Shown here: positions 1-12,048 of the stretch, piece after piece
Layout of the letters: every line of letters starts with the position of its first letter
How positions within the stretch are numbered: the first letter of the stretch is position 1
Assembly: GCA_944474755.1 (NCBI GenBank)
Contig: OX104117.1
Coordinates: forward strand, 82,250,926-82,314,925
Length of the DNA stretch: 64,000 nt
Reading direction: 5' to 3'
From: Limnoperna fortunei
Taxonomy: Eukaryota; Mollusca; Bivalvia; Mytilida; Modiolidae
Program-made: the position numbers and the translations under genes
The notes under the pieces: generated by a model
What the model was told of the DNA's origin: nothing
The model's database searches: none
Seen by the model: only the letters and a program-made list of their open reading frames with translations

Positions 1-1872
1 CTGTTCTTTGGTGTTTGAATACTAGTATCGATACGATTAACGGGACTTGATGGCAGTCCCCGTTATAGAAATCTGTTCTCTGGTGTTTGAATACTAGTAT
101 TGGTACGTTTAACGGGACTTGACGGCAGTCCCCGTTATAGAAATCTGTTCTCTGGTGTTTGAATACTAGTATTGATACGATTAACGGGACTTGACGGCAG
201 TCCTCGTTATAGAAATCTGTTCTCTGGTGTTTGAATACTAGTATTGATACGATTTACGGGACTTGACGGCAGTCCCCGTTATAGAAATCTGTTCTCTGGT
301 GTTTAAATACTTGTATTGGTACGTTTAACGGGACTTGACGGCAGTCCCCGTTATAGAAATCTGTTCTCTGGTGTTTGAATACTTGTATTGATACGATTAA
401 CGGGACTTGACGGCAGTCCCCGTTATAGAAATCTGTTCTCTGGTGTTTGAATACTAGTATCGATACGATTAACGGGACTTGATGGCAGTCCCCGTTATAG
501 AAATCTGTTCTCTGGTGTTTGAATACTAGTATTGATACGATTAACGGGACTTGACGGCAGTCCCCGTTATAGAAATCTGTTCTCTGGTGTTTGAATTCTT
601 GTATTGGTACGATTAACGGGACTTGACGGCAGTCCCCGTTATAGAAATCTGTTCTCTGGTGTTTGAATTCTTGTATTGGTACGATTAACGGGACTTGATG
701 GCAGTCCCCGTTATAGAAATCTGTTCTCTGGTGTTTGAATACTAGTATTGGCACGTTTAACGGGACTTGACGGCAGTCCCCGTTATAGAAATCTGTTCTC
801 TGGTGTTTGAATACTAGTATCGATACGATTAACGGGACTTGATGGCAGTCCCCGTTATAGAAATCTGTTCTCTGGTGTTTGAATACTAGTATTGGTACGT
901 TTAACGGGACTTGGCGGCAGTCCCCGTTATAGAAATCTATTCTCTGGTGTTTGAATACTAGTATTGATACGATTAACGGGACTTGACGGCAGTCCCCGTT
1001 ATAGAAATCTGTTCTCTGGTGTTTGAATACTAGTATCGATACGATTAACGGGACTTGATGGCAGTCCCCGTTATAGAAATCTGTTCTCTGGTGTTTGAAT
1101 ACTAGTATTGGTACGTTGAACGGGACTTGACGGCAGTCCCCGTTATAGAAATCTGTTCTCTGGTGTTTGAATTCTTGTATTGGTACGTTTAACGGGACTT
1201 GACGGCAGTCCCCGTTATAGAAATCTGTTCTCTGGTGTTTGAATACTAGTATTGATACGATTAACGGGACTTGACGGCAGTCCCCGTTATAGAAATCTGT
1301 TCTCTGGTGTTTGAATTCTTGTATTGGTACGATTAACGGGACTTGATGGCAGTCACCGTAATAGAAATCTGTTCTCTGGTGTTTGAATACTAGTATTGGT
1401 ACGTTTAACGGGACTTGGCGGCAGTCCCCGTTATAGAAATCTGTTCTTTGGTGTTTGAATACTAGTATCGATACGATTAACGGGACTTGATGGCAGTCCC
1501 CGTTATAGAAATCTGTTATCTGGTGTTTGAATACTAGTATTGGTACGTTTAACGGGACTTGACGGCAGTCCCCGTTATAGAAATCTGTTCTCTGGTGTTT
1601 GAATACTAGTATTGATACGATTAACGGGACTTGACGGCAGTCCTCGTTATAGAAATCTGTTCTCTGGTGTTTGAATACTAGTATTGATACGATTTACGGG
1701 ACTTGACGGCAGTCCCCGTTATAGAAATCTGTTCTCTGGTGTTTAAATACTTGTATTGGTACGTTTAACGGGACTTGACGGCAGTCCCCGTTATAGAAAT
1801 CTGTTCTCTGGTGTTTGAATACTTGTATTGGTACGTTTAACGGGACTTGACGGCAGTCCTTGTTATAGAAAT
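1..1872. repeat. 72-bp minisatellite, 26 copies
   Basis: Every unit begins at 1+72n with no length change up to 1872; a decayed copy follows to about 1910. Units differ by a few substitutions (ACTAGTATTG/ACTTGTATTG, GATACGATT/GGTACGTTT, GACGG/GATGG). Each contains a short inverted pair, ACGGGACT...AGTCCCCGT, that could form a hairpin. Since 72 is a multiple of 3, the minus strand shows an open frame of 24-residue repeats (254-754); this is a by-product. The left end lies outside the window. Confidence 0.97.
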
Positions 1873-1910
1873 CTGTCCTGTGGTAATATAATATTTGATA
1901 CGATGAAGGG

Positions 1911-2680
1911 AACGTTCTGGGTCTAATTGTTGCTAGAAAAAAAGTCCAGTGATTTTTGATATGTGGTACGAAAGACGAGACATTATGGTCCCTGTTTGCC
2001 AACAGAATAGCTCTGGGCCTTAAAGTTAATTAATAAACAAAATCGCAATCGAAGGATAAAGGGAAAGTTTTGTCTCGACTTTCTCTGTATTCCCTACACG
2101 TTAAAATTTGATTAACATGGCTGGTTATTTCCGTATAAGAGAGCTTGAATTGAGAGCCATTTGATACAGTTTCTAATTGTTGACATGAACAACACAGAGC
2201 ACGTTACCGTAAGGTAAATATGAATAAAACAACGTATGTTCTATTATTTATAAATGTACAATGATCCCAGATATTGGTTAATTTCGTCCTTTCGATCTAT
2301 CCTTTTAAACAAGCCAACCTACACGACTAGGTACAGTGATATACGGGTACCCATGGTCAATTATAAATCATTCAAAATAAACAAACACTTCTAAATGGTT
2401 TGTGGTGTCTGATTATTTAACTTTTATTGATTATCATGTAAGTAAAATACAATAATGTTTACAGGAGTTTCCAGAAACTTATAAATCATATATAATTGTA
2501 CTAGTCCCAGGTAGATCCGTAGTTGTCCTTTTAGAATTAAATGTCCTCTCATGTTTGAAGATTTATGGTACACGAATGCCTATTCATTCGTTTGTAAATC
2601 AGCACAGTTTATGTTCCATTTCCAAAATAATAATTTAAGTGATTAAACAGATCACAACCGACAATTGTCTTTTGGCTTTG
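1911..2680. other. No gene seen
   Basis: AT-rich DNA between two minisatellites. No open frame with coding character and no recognisable element. Confidence 0.6.
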
Positions 2681-4943
2681 TGGGGCCTCGGGGCACAGTG
2701 GTTAAGGTAGTTCCTTTGGCCTTTGTTTACTTTGATATTTGGGGCCTCGGGGCACAGTAGTTAAGGTAGTTCCTTTGGCCTTTGTTTACTTTGATATGTA
2801 GGGCCTCTGGGCACAGTAGTTAATGTAGTTCCATTGGCCTTTGTTTACTTTGATATGTGGGGCCTCGGGGCACAGTAGTTAATGTAGTTCCTTTGGCCTT
2901 TGTTTACTTTGATATGTAGGGCCTCGGGGCACAGTAGTTCAGTAGTTAAGGTAGTTCTTTTGGCCTTTGTTTACTTTGATATGTGGGGCCTCGGGGCACA
3001 GTAGTTAAGGTAGTTCTTTTGGCCTTTGTTTACTTTGATATGTGGGGCCTCGGGGCACAGTAGTTAAGGTAGTTCCTTTTGCCTTTGTTTACTTTGATAT
3101 GTGGGGCCGCGGGGCACAGTAGTTAAGGTAGTTCCTTTGGCCTTTGTTTACTTTGATATGTGGGGCCTCGGGGCACAGTAGTTAAGGTAGTTCCTTTGGC
3201 CTTTGTTTACTTTGATATGTGGGGCCTCGGGGCACAGTAGTTAAGGTAGTTCCTTTGGCCTTTGTTTACTTTGATATGTGGGGCCTCGGGGCACAGTAGT
3301 TAAGGTAGTTCCTTTGGCCTTTGTTTACTTTGATATGTAGGGCCTCGGGGCACAGTAGTTAAGGTAGTTCCTTTGGCCTTTGTTTACTTTGATATGTAGG
3401 GCCTCGGGGCACAGTAGTTAGGGTAGTTCCTTTGGCCTTTGTTTACTTTGATATGTAGGGCCTCGGGGCACAGTAGTTAAGGTAGTTCCTTTGGCCTTTC
3501 TTCACTTTGATATGTGGGGCCTCGGGGCACAGCAGTTAAGGTAGTTCTTTTAGCCTTTTTTTACTTTGATATGTGGGGCCTCGGGGCACAGTAGTTAAGG
3601 TAGTTCCTTTGGCCTTTGTTTACTTTGATATTTGGGGCCTCGGGGCACAGTAGTTAAGGTAGTTCCTTTGGCCTTTGTTAACTTTGATATGTGGGGCCTC
3701 GGGGCACAGTAGTTAAGGTAGTTCCTTTGGCCTTTGTTAACTTTGATATGTGGGGCCTCGGGGCACAGTAGTTCAGTAGTTAAGGTAGTTCTTTTGGCCT
3801 TTGTTTACTTTGATATTTGGGGCCTCGGGGCACAGTAGTTAAGGTAGTTCCTTTAGCCTTTCTTCACTTTGATATGTGGGGCCTCGGGGCACAGCAGTTA
3901 AGGTAGTTCTTTTAGCCTTTTTTTACTTTGATATGTGGGACCTCGGGGCACAGTAGTTAAGGTAGTTCCTTTGGCCTTTGTTTACTTTGATATTTGGGGC
4001 CTCGGGGCACAGTAGTTAAGGTAGTTCCTTTGGCCTTTGTTAACTTTGATATTTGGGGCCTCGGGGCACAGTAGTTAAGGTAGTTCCTTTGGCCTTTGTT
4101 TACTTTGATATGTAGGGCCTCTGGGCACAGTAGTTAATGTAGTTCCTTTGGCCTTTGTTTACTTTGATATGTGGGGCCTCGGGGCACAGTAGTTAAGGTA
4201 GTTCCTTTGGCCTTTGTTAACTTTGATATGTGGGGCCTCGGGGCACAGTAGTTAAGGTAGTTCCTTTGGCCTTTGTTTACTTTGATATGTAGGGCCTCGG
4301 GGCACAGTAGTCAAGGTAGTTCCTTTGGCCTTTGTTTACTTTGATATGTGGGGCCTCGGGGCACAGTAGTTCAGTAGTTAAGGTAGTTCCTTTGGCCTTT
4401 GTTTACTTTGATGTGTATGGCCTCTGGGCACAGTAGTTAATGTAGTTCCTTTGGCCTTTGTTTACTTTGATATGTGGGGCCTCGGGGCACAGTAGTTCAG
4501 TAGTTAAGGTAGTTCCTTTGGCCTTTGTTTACTTTGATATGTAGGGCCTCGGGCACAGTAGTTCAGTAGTTAAGGTAGTTCTTTTGGCCTTTCTTTACTT
4601 TGATATGTGGGGCCTCGGGGCACAGTAGTTAAGGTAGTTCCTTTGGCCTTTGTTTACTTTGATATGTAGGGCCTCTGGGCACAGTAGTTAATGTAGTTCC
4701 TTTGGCCTTTGTTTACTTTGATATGTGTGGCTTCGGGGCACAGTAGTTCAGTAGTTAAGGTAGTTCTTTTGGCCTTTCTTTACCTTTATATGTGGGCCTC
4801 GGGGCACAGTAGTTAAGGTAGTTCCTTTGGCTTTTGTTTACTTTGATATGTGGGGCCTCGGGGCACAGTAGTTAAGGTAGTTCCTTTGGCCTTTGTTTAC
4901 TTTGATATGTAGGGCCTCGGGCACAGTAGTTAAGGTAGTTCCT
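2681..4943 (+). repeat. 59-bp minisatellite derived from a SINE head, about 38 copies
   Basis: The unit begins GGGGCCTCGGGGCACAGTAG, then TTAAGGTAGTTC, then a CTTTGGCCTTTGTTTACTTTG stretch. Its first half matches the 5' tRNA-like head of the SINEs at 44213 and 61396 (GGGGCCTCGGTGGCCGAGTG, then GTCAAGGTAGTTC). Several units (near 2935, 3765, 4365, 4495, 4560, 4740) carry an extra CAGTAGTT duplication of about 11 bp. A SINE 3' tail in the same orientation follows at about 5045-5165, as expected if the array expanded inside one SINE copy. Confidence 0.93.
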
Positions 4944-5044
4944 CTACATATATATAATCGCGTTATCAACTTGTTGTAATTTCGCTACCAATAGGTGGAT
5001 ACAAGACAATCATTCTATAGGTCAGTCAACAGTTAGACTCATCA

Positions 5045-5165
5045 CCTCTTTTCCTACTGAGGGTCGGGGGTTTCCTCCGGATACTCCAGCTTCTTCCCCT
5101 ATAATAAGTGCACGACATGAAATAGCTGAAAAATGCTGAAAGTAGCGTTAAACAAACTAAACTAA
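5045..5165 (+). mobile_element. SINE 3' tail downstream of the 59-bp array
   Basis: Matches the SINE 3' half: TTTCCTACTGAGGGTCGGGG, TACTCCAGCTTCTTCCCC, then ATAGCTGAAAAATGCTGA and GCGTTAAACAAAC. Together with the preceding array it forms an enlarged SINE copy. Confidence 0.8.
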
Positions 5166-5214
5166 ATTGTTTACTGTGCTGTTTGCTTGAATGGTGTTAA
5201 TACTACTTATTCAT

Positions 5215-5350
5215 AGAGGAAGCCGGAGAAAACCCCACCTTCAATAGGAAAACTCGACGCCATTGTTTATTAAAGATTGGAGTCGAGCGCACCCTGCCAC
5301 TGACATTGACAGGCACGTGATCATTAGTAGATGACGAATTGTGACTGATA
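5215..5350 (-). mobile_element. SINE fragment, minus strand
   Basis: Reverse complement shows, in SINE order, TCTACTAATGATCACGTG, then GGCAGGGTGCGCTCGACTCC and TTTTCTCCGGCTTCCTC. It lacks the terminal tail and most of the A-box head. Confidence 0.7.
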
Positions 5351-6600
5351 CCTAAACCGGCCATTATTTACCCTTTTAAGATGTTGTCTGACAGCTGTGG
5401 AACACAGATTGCAGGCTACAGGAGTAGTGAAGAGGGTTTTAGAAAATTTAATACGACATACAAACTGGCGTTAATCTAAAGTTTCTAAAATAATTAATCC
5501 AGAATTAAACTGGGCCAGATTTAAATGTATACGTTTTCCTTGTGAAAGGAGTATTGGTCATAATTTGGTTTATAGGTTCCTGGTTTTCCTGACGGATACA
5601 AGTCAGTTGGTCCCAATTTCAATTTGTTCTAAGTCAATCGGTCCTAATTCCAATTTCTCCCAAGTAAATTGGTCCCAACTTGCCTTTAAAATGTTTTTAT
5701 TTTTGTTTAAGAGATTATTTCAACATTTTGATTTTTTATTTTATGCTGTTGATTTAGAATATATTCATAAATGTGTGCTCTTAGTTAAACATGTTATGTT
5801 AAAGTTAAAGCATAATTCTGTTATGTTAAAGTAAAAACATAATTATGTAAAATATATCTTGCAATGGTGGTATTGTTCTCCATTAATTTTTTTAAGTAGT
5901 TCATTGCAATAGAAATCTAAAGACAAAACAAGTTTTTCTTTATTTTGACATGAGATTTATATGACAACACTAAACTATTATTATACATGTATTTGAGGCA
6001 TCATTCCTCCCATTTCACACAAACTATCTTTCATACTTCATAAAATAATCTTTTCTCACTTGCTACTATCATTAGAATGTTCTTTCTAGCTAAATTCAAA
6101 TGCTACCTTTTTCCCACAATCTTGTTTCTATACAAATGCAATGGTAGTACTCTTTCATACCTACTTTCACCATACCTATATGACTTTTCACCCATTTGTT
6201 CTTTCTATTTTAACTCGAAGAAAACATTCGAAATATATATAAAAATATATACATGTTATTCACTCAAATCACAAAACACTTTCACAAACTATAAATATAT
6301 AATAAATGCACTAAAGTAAAAAAATAAAACACGAAAGCACAACATAAAGTACAGTGAATATTGTCCCTTATAAAGAATTTAGACAGTCTTTGGTGCCACT
6401 GACTAGAAGTGTTGAATGTAGTATTTCCTCTTTGGAGTAGCTCTCCCATAGATGGAAAATCTTTACTTGGCAACTTCTTGTTGCATATCTCTGCAATTAG
6501 CAGATATAAAGTCTGTTCTATAGCAAAAATCTGAAAAAAATCAACAATAAATTAAGAAAAAAAAAAGAAATTAATTACATGTGTTTCATGAAAGAAAAAA
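5351..6600. other. No gene seen
   Basis: AT-rich, with short open frames (5565-5834, 6077-6319) of low-complexity composition. At 5600-5670 there is a short degenerate repeat built on TTGGTCCCAATTTC. Confidence 0.55.
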
Positions 6601-6603
6601 AAT

Positions 6604-6705
6604 ACACCAATAAGACTGGAACCACAACCTCAGTTTTGAAAGACCTCATGATCAATAGAATATGACTAACAAACTTAACCACTCAGCCACCGAGCCCCCC
6701 AATAT
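6604..6705 (-). mobile_element. SINE head, minus strand
   Basis: Reverse complement begins GGGGGGCTCGGTGGCTGAGT, followed by GGTTAAG and CTATTGATCATGAGG, then a diverged B-box region. This is the tRNA-like 5' half only. Confidence 0.72.
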
Positions 6706-9162
6706 CAATATGTAATACAGCATAAGAACGATACAAGGATATAAATATCTTGGCCTGGAACTGGGCAAACATAATAAGATGGCAATGGATCCTCAACATT
6801 TATGTATGTAGCCTATTTGGGTGTAAGTGGGTTTTATACTTTGTCTTGTCTATTTTGTCAGAAATTCTGTCGGAAAATAGAACTTCCATGAAAATACTAC
6901 GGTATGAATTAATTTGTTATTAGCTTATGTTGTTATAGATGGTTAAATATACATCAATTATTTAATGAAAGTACATTCTATGTTGTGTTTACTGCAGATA
7001 CACCTGTAATTAGATAATTACAAGCAGGCTGAAATGGAGAGGTAGGTCAGGATGCCATATTGATCTGTACTGACCACTGGATACAGACATTGGTAAGCGG
7101 TCAGTACTGGTGAGTACATGTACTAGCATAAACAATTAATGAAAAAAAAATGTTTTCTTATCTTGGAATCGTGACACTGAATTTTATATAAAGTATATTG
7201 AGAAAAAGGCAATACTGGTATTTTTTAGCATTGGATATTATTTGTTCAGAATGGATAAGAAATATACCCCCCCCCCCCCCCCAAAAAAAAAAAAAAGGGA
7301 GGGGGAGAAAAGAAATATGAAAATGGTTAGTCTGCAAGTTAAGGAGATTACATATTTTCCTCAAGATAATTTTAAAAGATTTCTGATGAATTTAGTGTCA
7401 GTACATTGCATTACTTGTAGTGGAGAATTTTAATTGTGAGGGGTGTGTTGGAGTTATCTCCACTTTGTACATGTATATATATACTAGTGTTTAATTGTAC
7501 TATGTACTGTGTGTTTATATAACAACTCTTGAATTGATATTTTGTTATTTAATATATCCAGTTTTCAACAAATAGTCTCTGATTATATTGTATTATTTGT
7601 TAAAACACCAGATTAACAATGACTACAGTTCTGATTTGACTAACTAGACTAAATAACTATGGTAAAAACTTTCTTGACACTAAGCTCCATAATAAGAATT
7701 ATGGTTTTACAAGGTATTTGCAATTTAAGTGGAAACTCATTTGTTCCTTACCAAAGAATATTAGCACAAATGAATGAAACCAGAGTTTCAAAATAGTAGA
7801 CAAAGTACTATTTTAATTTTTTATACCGGTATATGAAAAGTAATTTAAACCTGTGTAGATCGCTACCATTTTTGAGCAGTTATTATTATGAACTTGTAGG
7901 AAGCCAGTTTGACCGGTTTTCATTAATTTTTTGGGACCAGTTTAAATAATAGCATTCAATATTAATAATGATATTGACCTTCGTAATTTTCCAATTATAT
8001 TCACCCAGAACACTCCAGCAATACAGAAAGTTAAGATTTGTCAAAAATAGTTGATGGCCCCCCCCTACTCCTCCCAACTCCCATCTCCCACCATCCCCTC
8101 CCCCTCTCCACAAAAGGCATTACATAACATTGGTATTTACAGTTTTTCTCAATTAAAATATCCCCTTCACTAATGGCCACCATATTCATAATTCCACTAA
8201 GTGGTGTTTTATCATAAGATAGGTATTGTATGTAAATATACAAACAGTCAGCTACTGGAGCCCCACTAATTAACACATCAGACTAATTATTATCATATTA
8301 TTAAAAAGGTCATAGCATTGAAATAGTGATCAAAAGATATAAATTGTATTTTGTTCTAATTTCTAATCTGCTTAAACTTGGTATTACACACCTGGCACAG
8401 GTATTAAAGGATTGCATAAATTTACCTAATGTTGAGAAGGTCATAGAGTAGGTATTACATCAGTTTTTTTTGCCAGTTTAAATCCATGTTAATGAAATAG
8501 ACTGATTGTGTTTCTAGTCCAATCAACTGACTATGGATAAAAAAGTTATTAATGCAATGTATATAATTAGACTATGCTAAGAATTATAACAGATATATCG
8601 GAAATCTTTTGTTAAATATCAATTTATCTTTTGACTCATCAGTTGCTTCCTTGTCAAACAAAATCTACCACAGTAGCAATCTAATTGATGTTTATAAAGT
8701 GCCTATTTTGTTTGTAAGACCAGTATATGGGTCGACAGTGAATCACCAATCAACGACCCTGTTTCAGTCTTTAGAAGATTTGTAAAGAATTTTGTATTTT
8801 TTCTGGTTGAAGGAAATGTTGGGTTTACTATTTCCTGTTTTTAGAACTATGGGATGATTATAGTTCTTTGTGTATGGAAATAAAAATTTGGTTAGCCTGT
8901 TCCAATGAAATCTAAGATAATTTGTTTTCTAGGAATAATACCGAGTCCACTTCCACCTAAGTGACTACAGTGGTCTACATAGTCATATGTTGCATAAATT
9001 TTATGGTCAGTTAAAAGGTATATTAACAGTGTCAACCTTTTTGCTTGTGTCAATATGGCAATACATGTATAATTGATAGTTTTAATTTTTTTATTTTATT
9101 GAAAGAATAATCATTGTGGAAAAAAATTATGCACAAATTGTATTCTTTCTAATTTAATACAA
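6706..9162. other. No gene seen; one C/A homopolymer junction
   Basis: AT-rich. A run of about 16 C followed by about 14 A lies near 7267-7297, and a C-rich patch at 8055-8110. The open frames here cross these low-complexity tracts and are not credible genes. Confidence 0.55.
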
Positions 9163-9447
9163 TGGGGCCTCAGTGGCTGAGTTGTTTGTTACATGGTCTG
9201 CTATTGGTCACTTGCCTGTCAACACTGAGTAAACAACTCATTACTTCTGGTTCAAATAAAACACAACTCCTGGTCCAATTACAAACAAGCTTTACAGAAT
9301 AGTTTAGTGAAATATCCATTATCTATATGTATTTACTGATGAATTTCTGTTCATATCATCTACTAAGGCTTCCTCTACTTAAAAAATCCATTTCATGATA
9401 AAGCTGACGAAATGCTGCAAGTGAAATAAAATGCATTCAAACAAATC
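9163..9447 (+). mobile_element. SINE copy, diverged
   Basis: Starts GGGGCCTCAGTGGCTGAGTT, keeps TGGTCTGC...TGTCAACACTGAG, and ends in a diverged tail (GATAAAGCTGACGAAATGCT) before ATTCAAACAAAT. An older copy than 61396. Confidence 0.72.
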
Positions 9448-10555
9448 TAACTTTGGTCCAGGTTCGGCATTTATTCCAGTAATGTGGTCAGATTAGGTAA
9501 AATAAAAAAAACATCAACTGGGTGGAAAACACAGCCCAGCTGAACTAAGCAGAAATATTGTTATACACTCTTCTACCTTAACTGAAATGTTTCTGATCAG
9601 AAATCTGCCCATTTAACATCAAATATGCTGAGACGGATTGAATAATAATATGACAGTCCTCTGTCAACTTTCTAAATTTTGCATTATCATAGAACTTCAG
9701 GGAATGGTAATATGAATAATGGAAATAACTGATCATTTGTACATGTAATTGTAGAATGAAACTGAAATGAATAGTGATCTAACAGGGAAATCTTTAATTT
9801 ATTCAAAACCTTGGACTTTATTTCCTGTTCTTTTGTACTTGAGCATAGTATAGTTATGACTGCATGAAATTTTTGGAATATTAACCATGACTTATTTTTC
9901 TAGGATTTAACGAGATTCTGGTTAAATGTTTCCTGTTTTATGGAGTTTTCAGAGTGCCTCTAACTAAAGGTAAGCTATGTGGATAATAACATGTTATACA
10001 CAGTGTTAAAACATTGCTGAAGTTTCCTTTTCTGTGAAAGAGAAAATAACAGTTGAAAATCCAAACTGATAAAATGTCACATTTTCATAAAAACTTTAAA
10101 AAATCTTTAAGGAGAATGTTCCTTTTTGCTATTCCCATATATTAAGAAGGTTCAGGACACTTGCACTGGAAATAATTTGTGGTTGGATTTTATTTATATA
10201 ATGTCAAGCAATTGGTATACATTTTACTAATGGAAAGAAAAATTGGGGTAAACAAATTGTAGTAATGATAGATATAAAACTTTCATTATTACCATTAATA
10301 TTAAGGAAATGAAGAGTTTTTAATGAAATATACTACCCTACAAGTGTTTTTTTTTGCATGGGGAAAATTTAGCGTTTTTGTTAAAAGCTGTGAGAGTTTA
10401 TTTTTGCGTAATGTTATTTTCGTGGTCCGTAATCATAACAAATAACTCTATCAATTGTCTTAATATTTCGCGCGTTTTTATTTCCACCTTCCAACTTTTT
10501 TGTGAATATAGCAAAAATTAAATGGCCATGAAAAAAACCACTTATATGGTATTTA

Positions 10556-10718
10556 AGAAATAATTTACGCAGGCTGTGGTTTATCATTGTTTTACAATGG
10601 GGTGACCATTTATGTATTATTATTTTATCCTGAGCGACAGCGAGGGATAAAATAACGACATAAATGGTCATCCTGTTGTAAAAAAAATGATAAATCGCAG
10701 CCTCCATGAATTATTTCT
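10556..10718. mobile_element. Foldback (MITE-like) element, 163 bp
   Basis: Left arm AGAAATAATTTACGCAGGCT...ATTTTATCC and right arm GGGATAAAAT...AGCCTCCATGAATTATTTCT are inverted repeats of about 75 bp around a TGAGCGACAGCGA loop. A half copy lies at 39798-39895. No internal coding sequence. Confidence 0.8.
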
Positions 10719-11985
10719 ATTCTAAGAAGACAATTACGGTACATTTATAATATTTTCGTACCTATAGAAAACATCATTTCCACCACGAACTGGCTGTTTC
10801 GTCAATGTATAACACAATATATTGCAACGGATAATGATAGAGTGTGTTGCTATTTATAAGATTTATACGTCATACGCAAAAGCTTTCCGGTGGCTTATTG
10901 CAACAAAGTTCACAAATACTGTAAGGAGTTTATAAATGACATGGTATGACTTATTCATCACACAAATATCACACAAATATCATATTTCATATTTATTAAA
11001 TAAAGTAGATGCTGACCATTTGTATCTTGCAAACATCTTTTTATTAGAAAAGGGGCTGGATGAAAATTGAAGAAAAAATCAATTATTATAAATGTCTTTT
11101 GATTTAAAAAAAATCTGAAAAATAATGTTACATGTGTGTGAAGGAAAAAATTTAATATATATCTTATTGGAAATTTATATACAGTTAGAAATGCAATAAA
11201 TAGAAAATTACTTAAAAAAAAATAAGTGTACAGGTAATCTTTTGCATAGTCAGGACATGTTATGTACATATCTCAGAGTTCAGTTTCTTACAAAAATCAA
11301 GAAAACCTCCAAATCAGTGTAACACCAGATTTTTACTTTTGGAATTTTTGTTATACTTTATGTCTTACATGTATTTAATTCATAACTTTATTATTGATTT
11401 CACAAATACTTTGTATTATTATACACATGTGTATTAATGTTAAGTTTGTTTATTGTATACTCATTAGAAGGGCCTAGAGTATGATCAATTTGTATACTAA
11501 CTGTTTTACCCTGATTAAAGGAATGAAAGGGGGATTATTTTCAGATGATGTAATTTCCCTACATTTACAAGGACCACTAAATTAATATATAGTTATATAT
11601 ACACTATAACTAATAAATATATTATTACATAGTAACTTTAAAATATACCACAAATCATTGATGCCATCAATTACTTTAATCTAACCTGGTAATTTTTGTT
11701 GTTTTTAGACTTCCTTTAAGCATTATATAATATATGGTTTTTGTGCAGGAAAACCTTAATAAAGAACAGGAGAAACTGAGCTGTGATCAAACATAAGGAG
11801 GTCATCCAGGGGTCAACAAGAAAAAGATCTAATATAGTAAAAAACAGAGGGATGGGCGTGGAAAGTTGGACTCCTGTGCTCCTAACAGACTAAGGTAAAC
11901 AGCACACATCAATAACAAATAAAAAAAAAACCAGAGAACTAAAATGTCTGCCTTGTCCTATGTATAAACCTTTTTAAGGGATTAA
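10719..11985. other. No gene seen; short duplication before the 34-bp array
   Basis: AT-rich. The stretch 11850-11910 (GGGATGGGCGTGGAAAG...AAACAGCAC) is repeated in diverged form at 11985-12048 (GGGATTGGCATGGAAAGG...CAAACAGCAC), ending exactly where the 34-bp array begins. Confidence 0.55.
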
Positions 11986-12048
11986 GGGATTGGCATGGAA
12001 AGGTTGGACTATAGTGAGCCAAGCAACACCAAAACAAACAGCACCTAT

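Noticed and set aside
254..754. 166-codon minus-strand open frame of 24-residue repeats
   Set aside because: It lies wholly in the 72-bp minisatellite. The period is a multiple of 3, so any stop-free frame stays open; no start, splice or domain evidence.
7267..7297. C16/A14 homopolymer junction as a polyA signal or retrogene end
   Set aside because: No retrocopy or target duplication beside it. C and G runs occur at many other places here, often with dispersed repeats.
9904..9969. Candidate non-coding 5' exon (TTTTTCTAG ... AAAG|GTAAGC)
   Set aside because: Both borders look usable but no frame or conservation supports it. It is about 39 kb from the ligand's first coding exon, and such pairs arise by chance in AT-rich DNA.
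11750..11893. Candidate exon (TTTTTGTGCAG ... CTAAG|GTAAAC)
   Set aside because: Its 3' half is part of a local duplication repeated just downstream, so it looks like repeat DNA.
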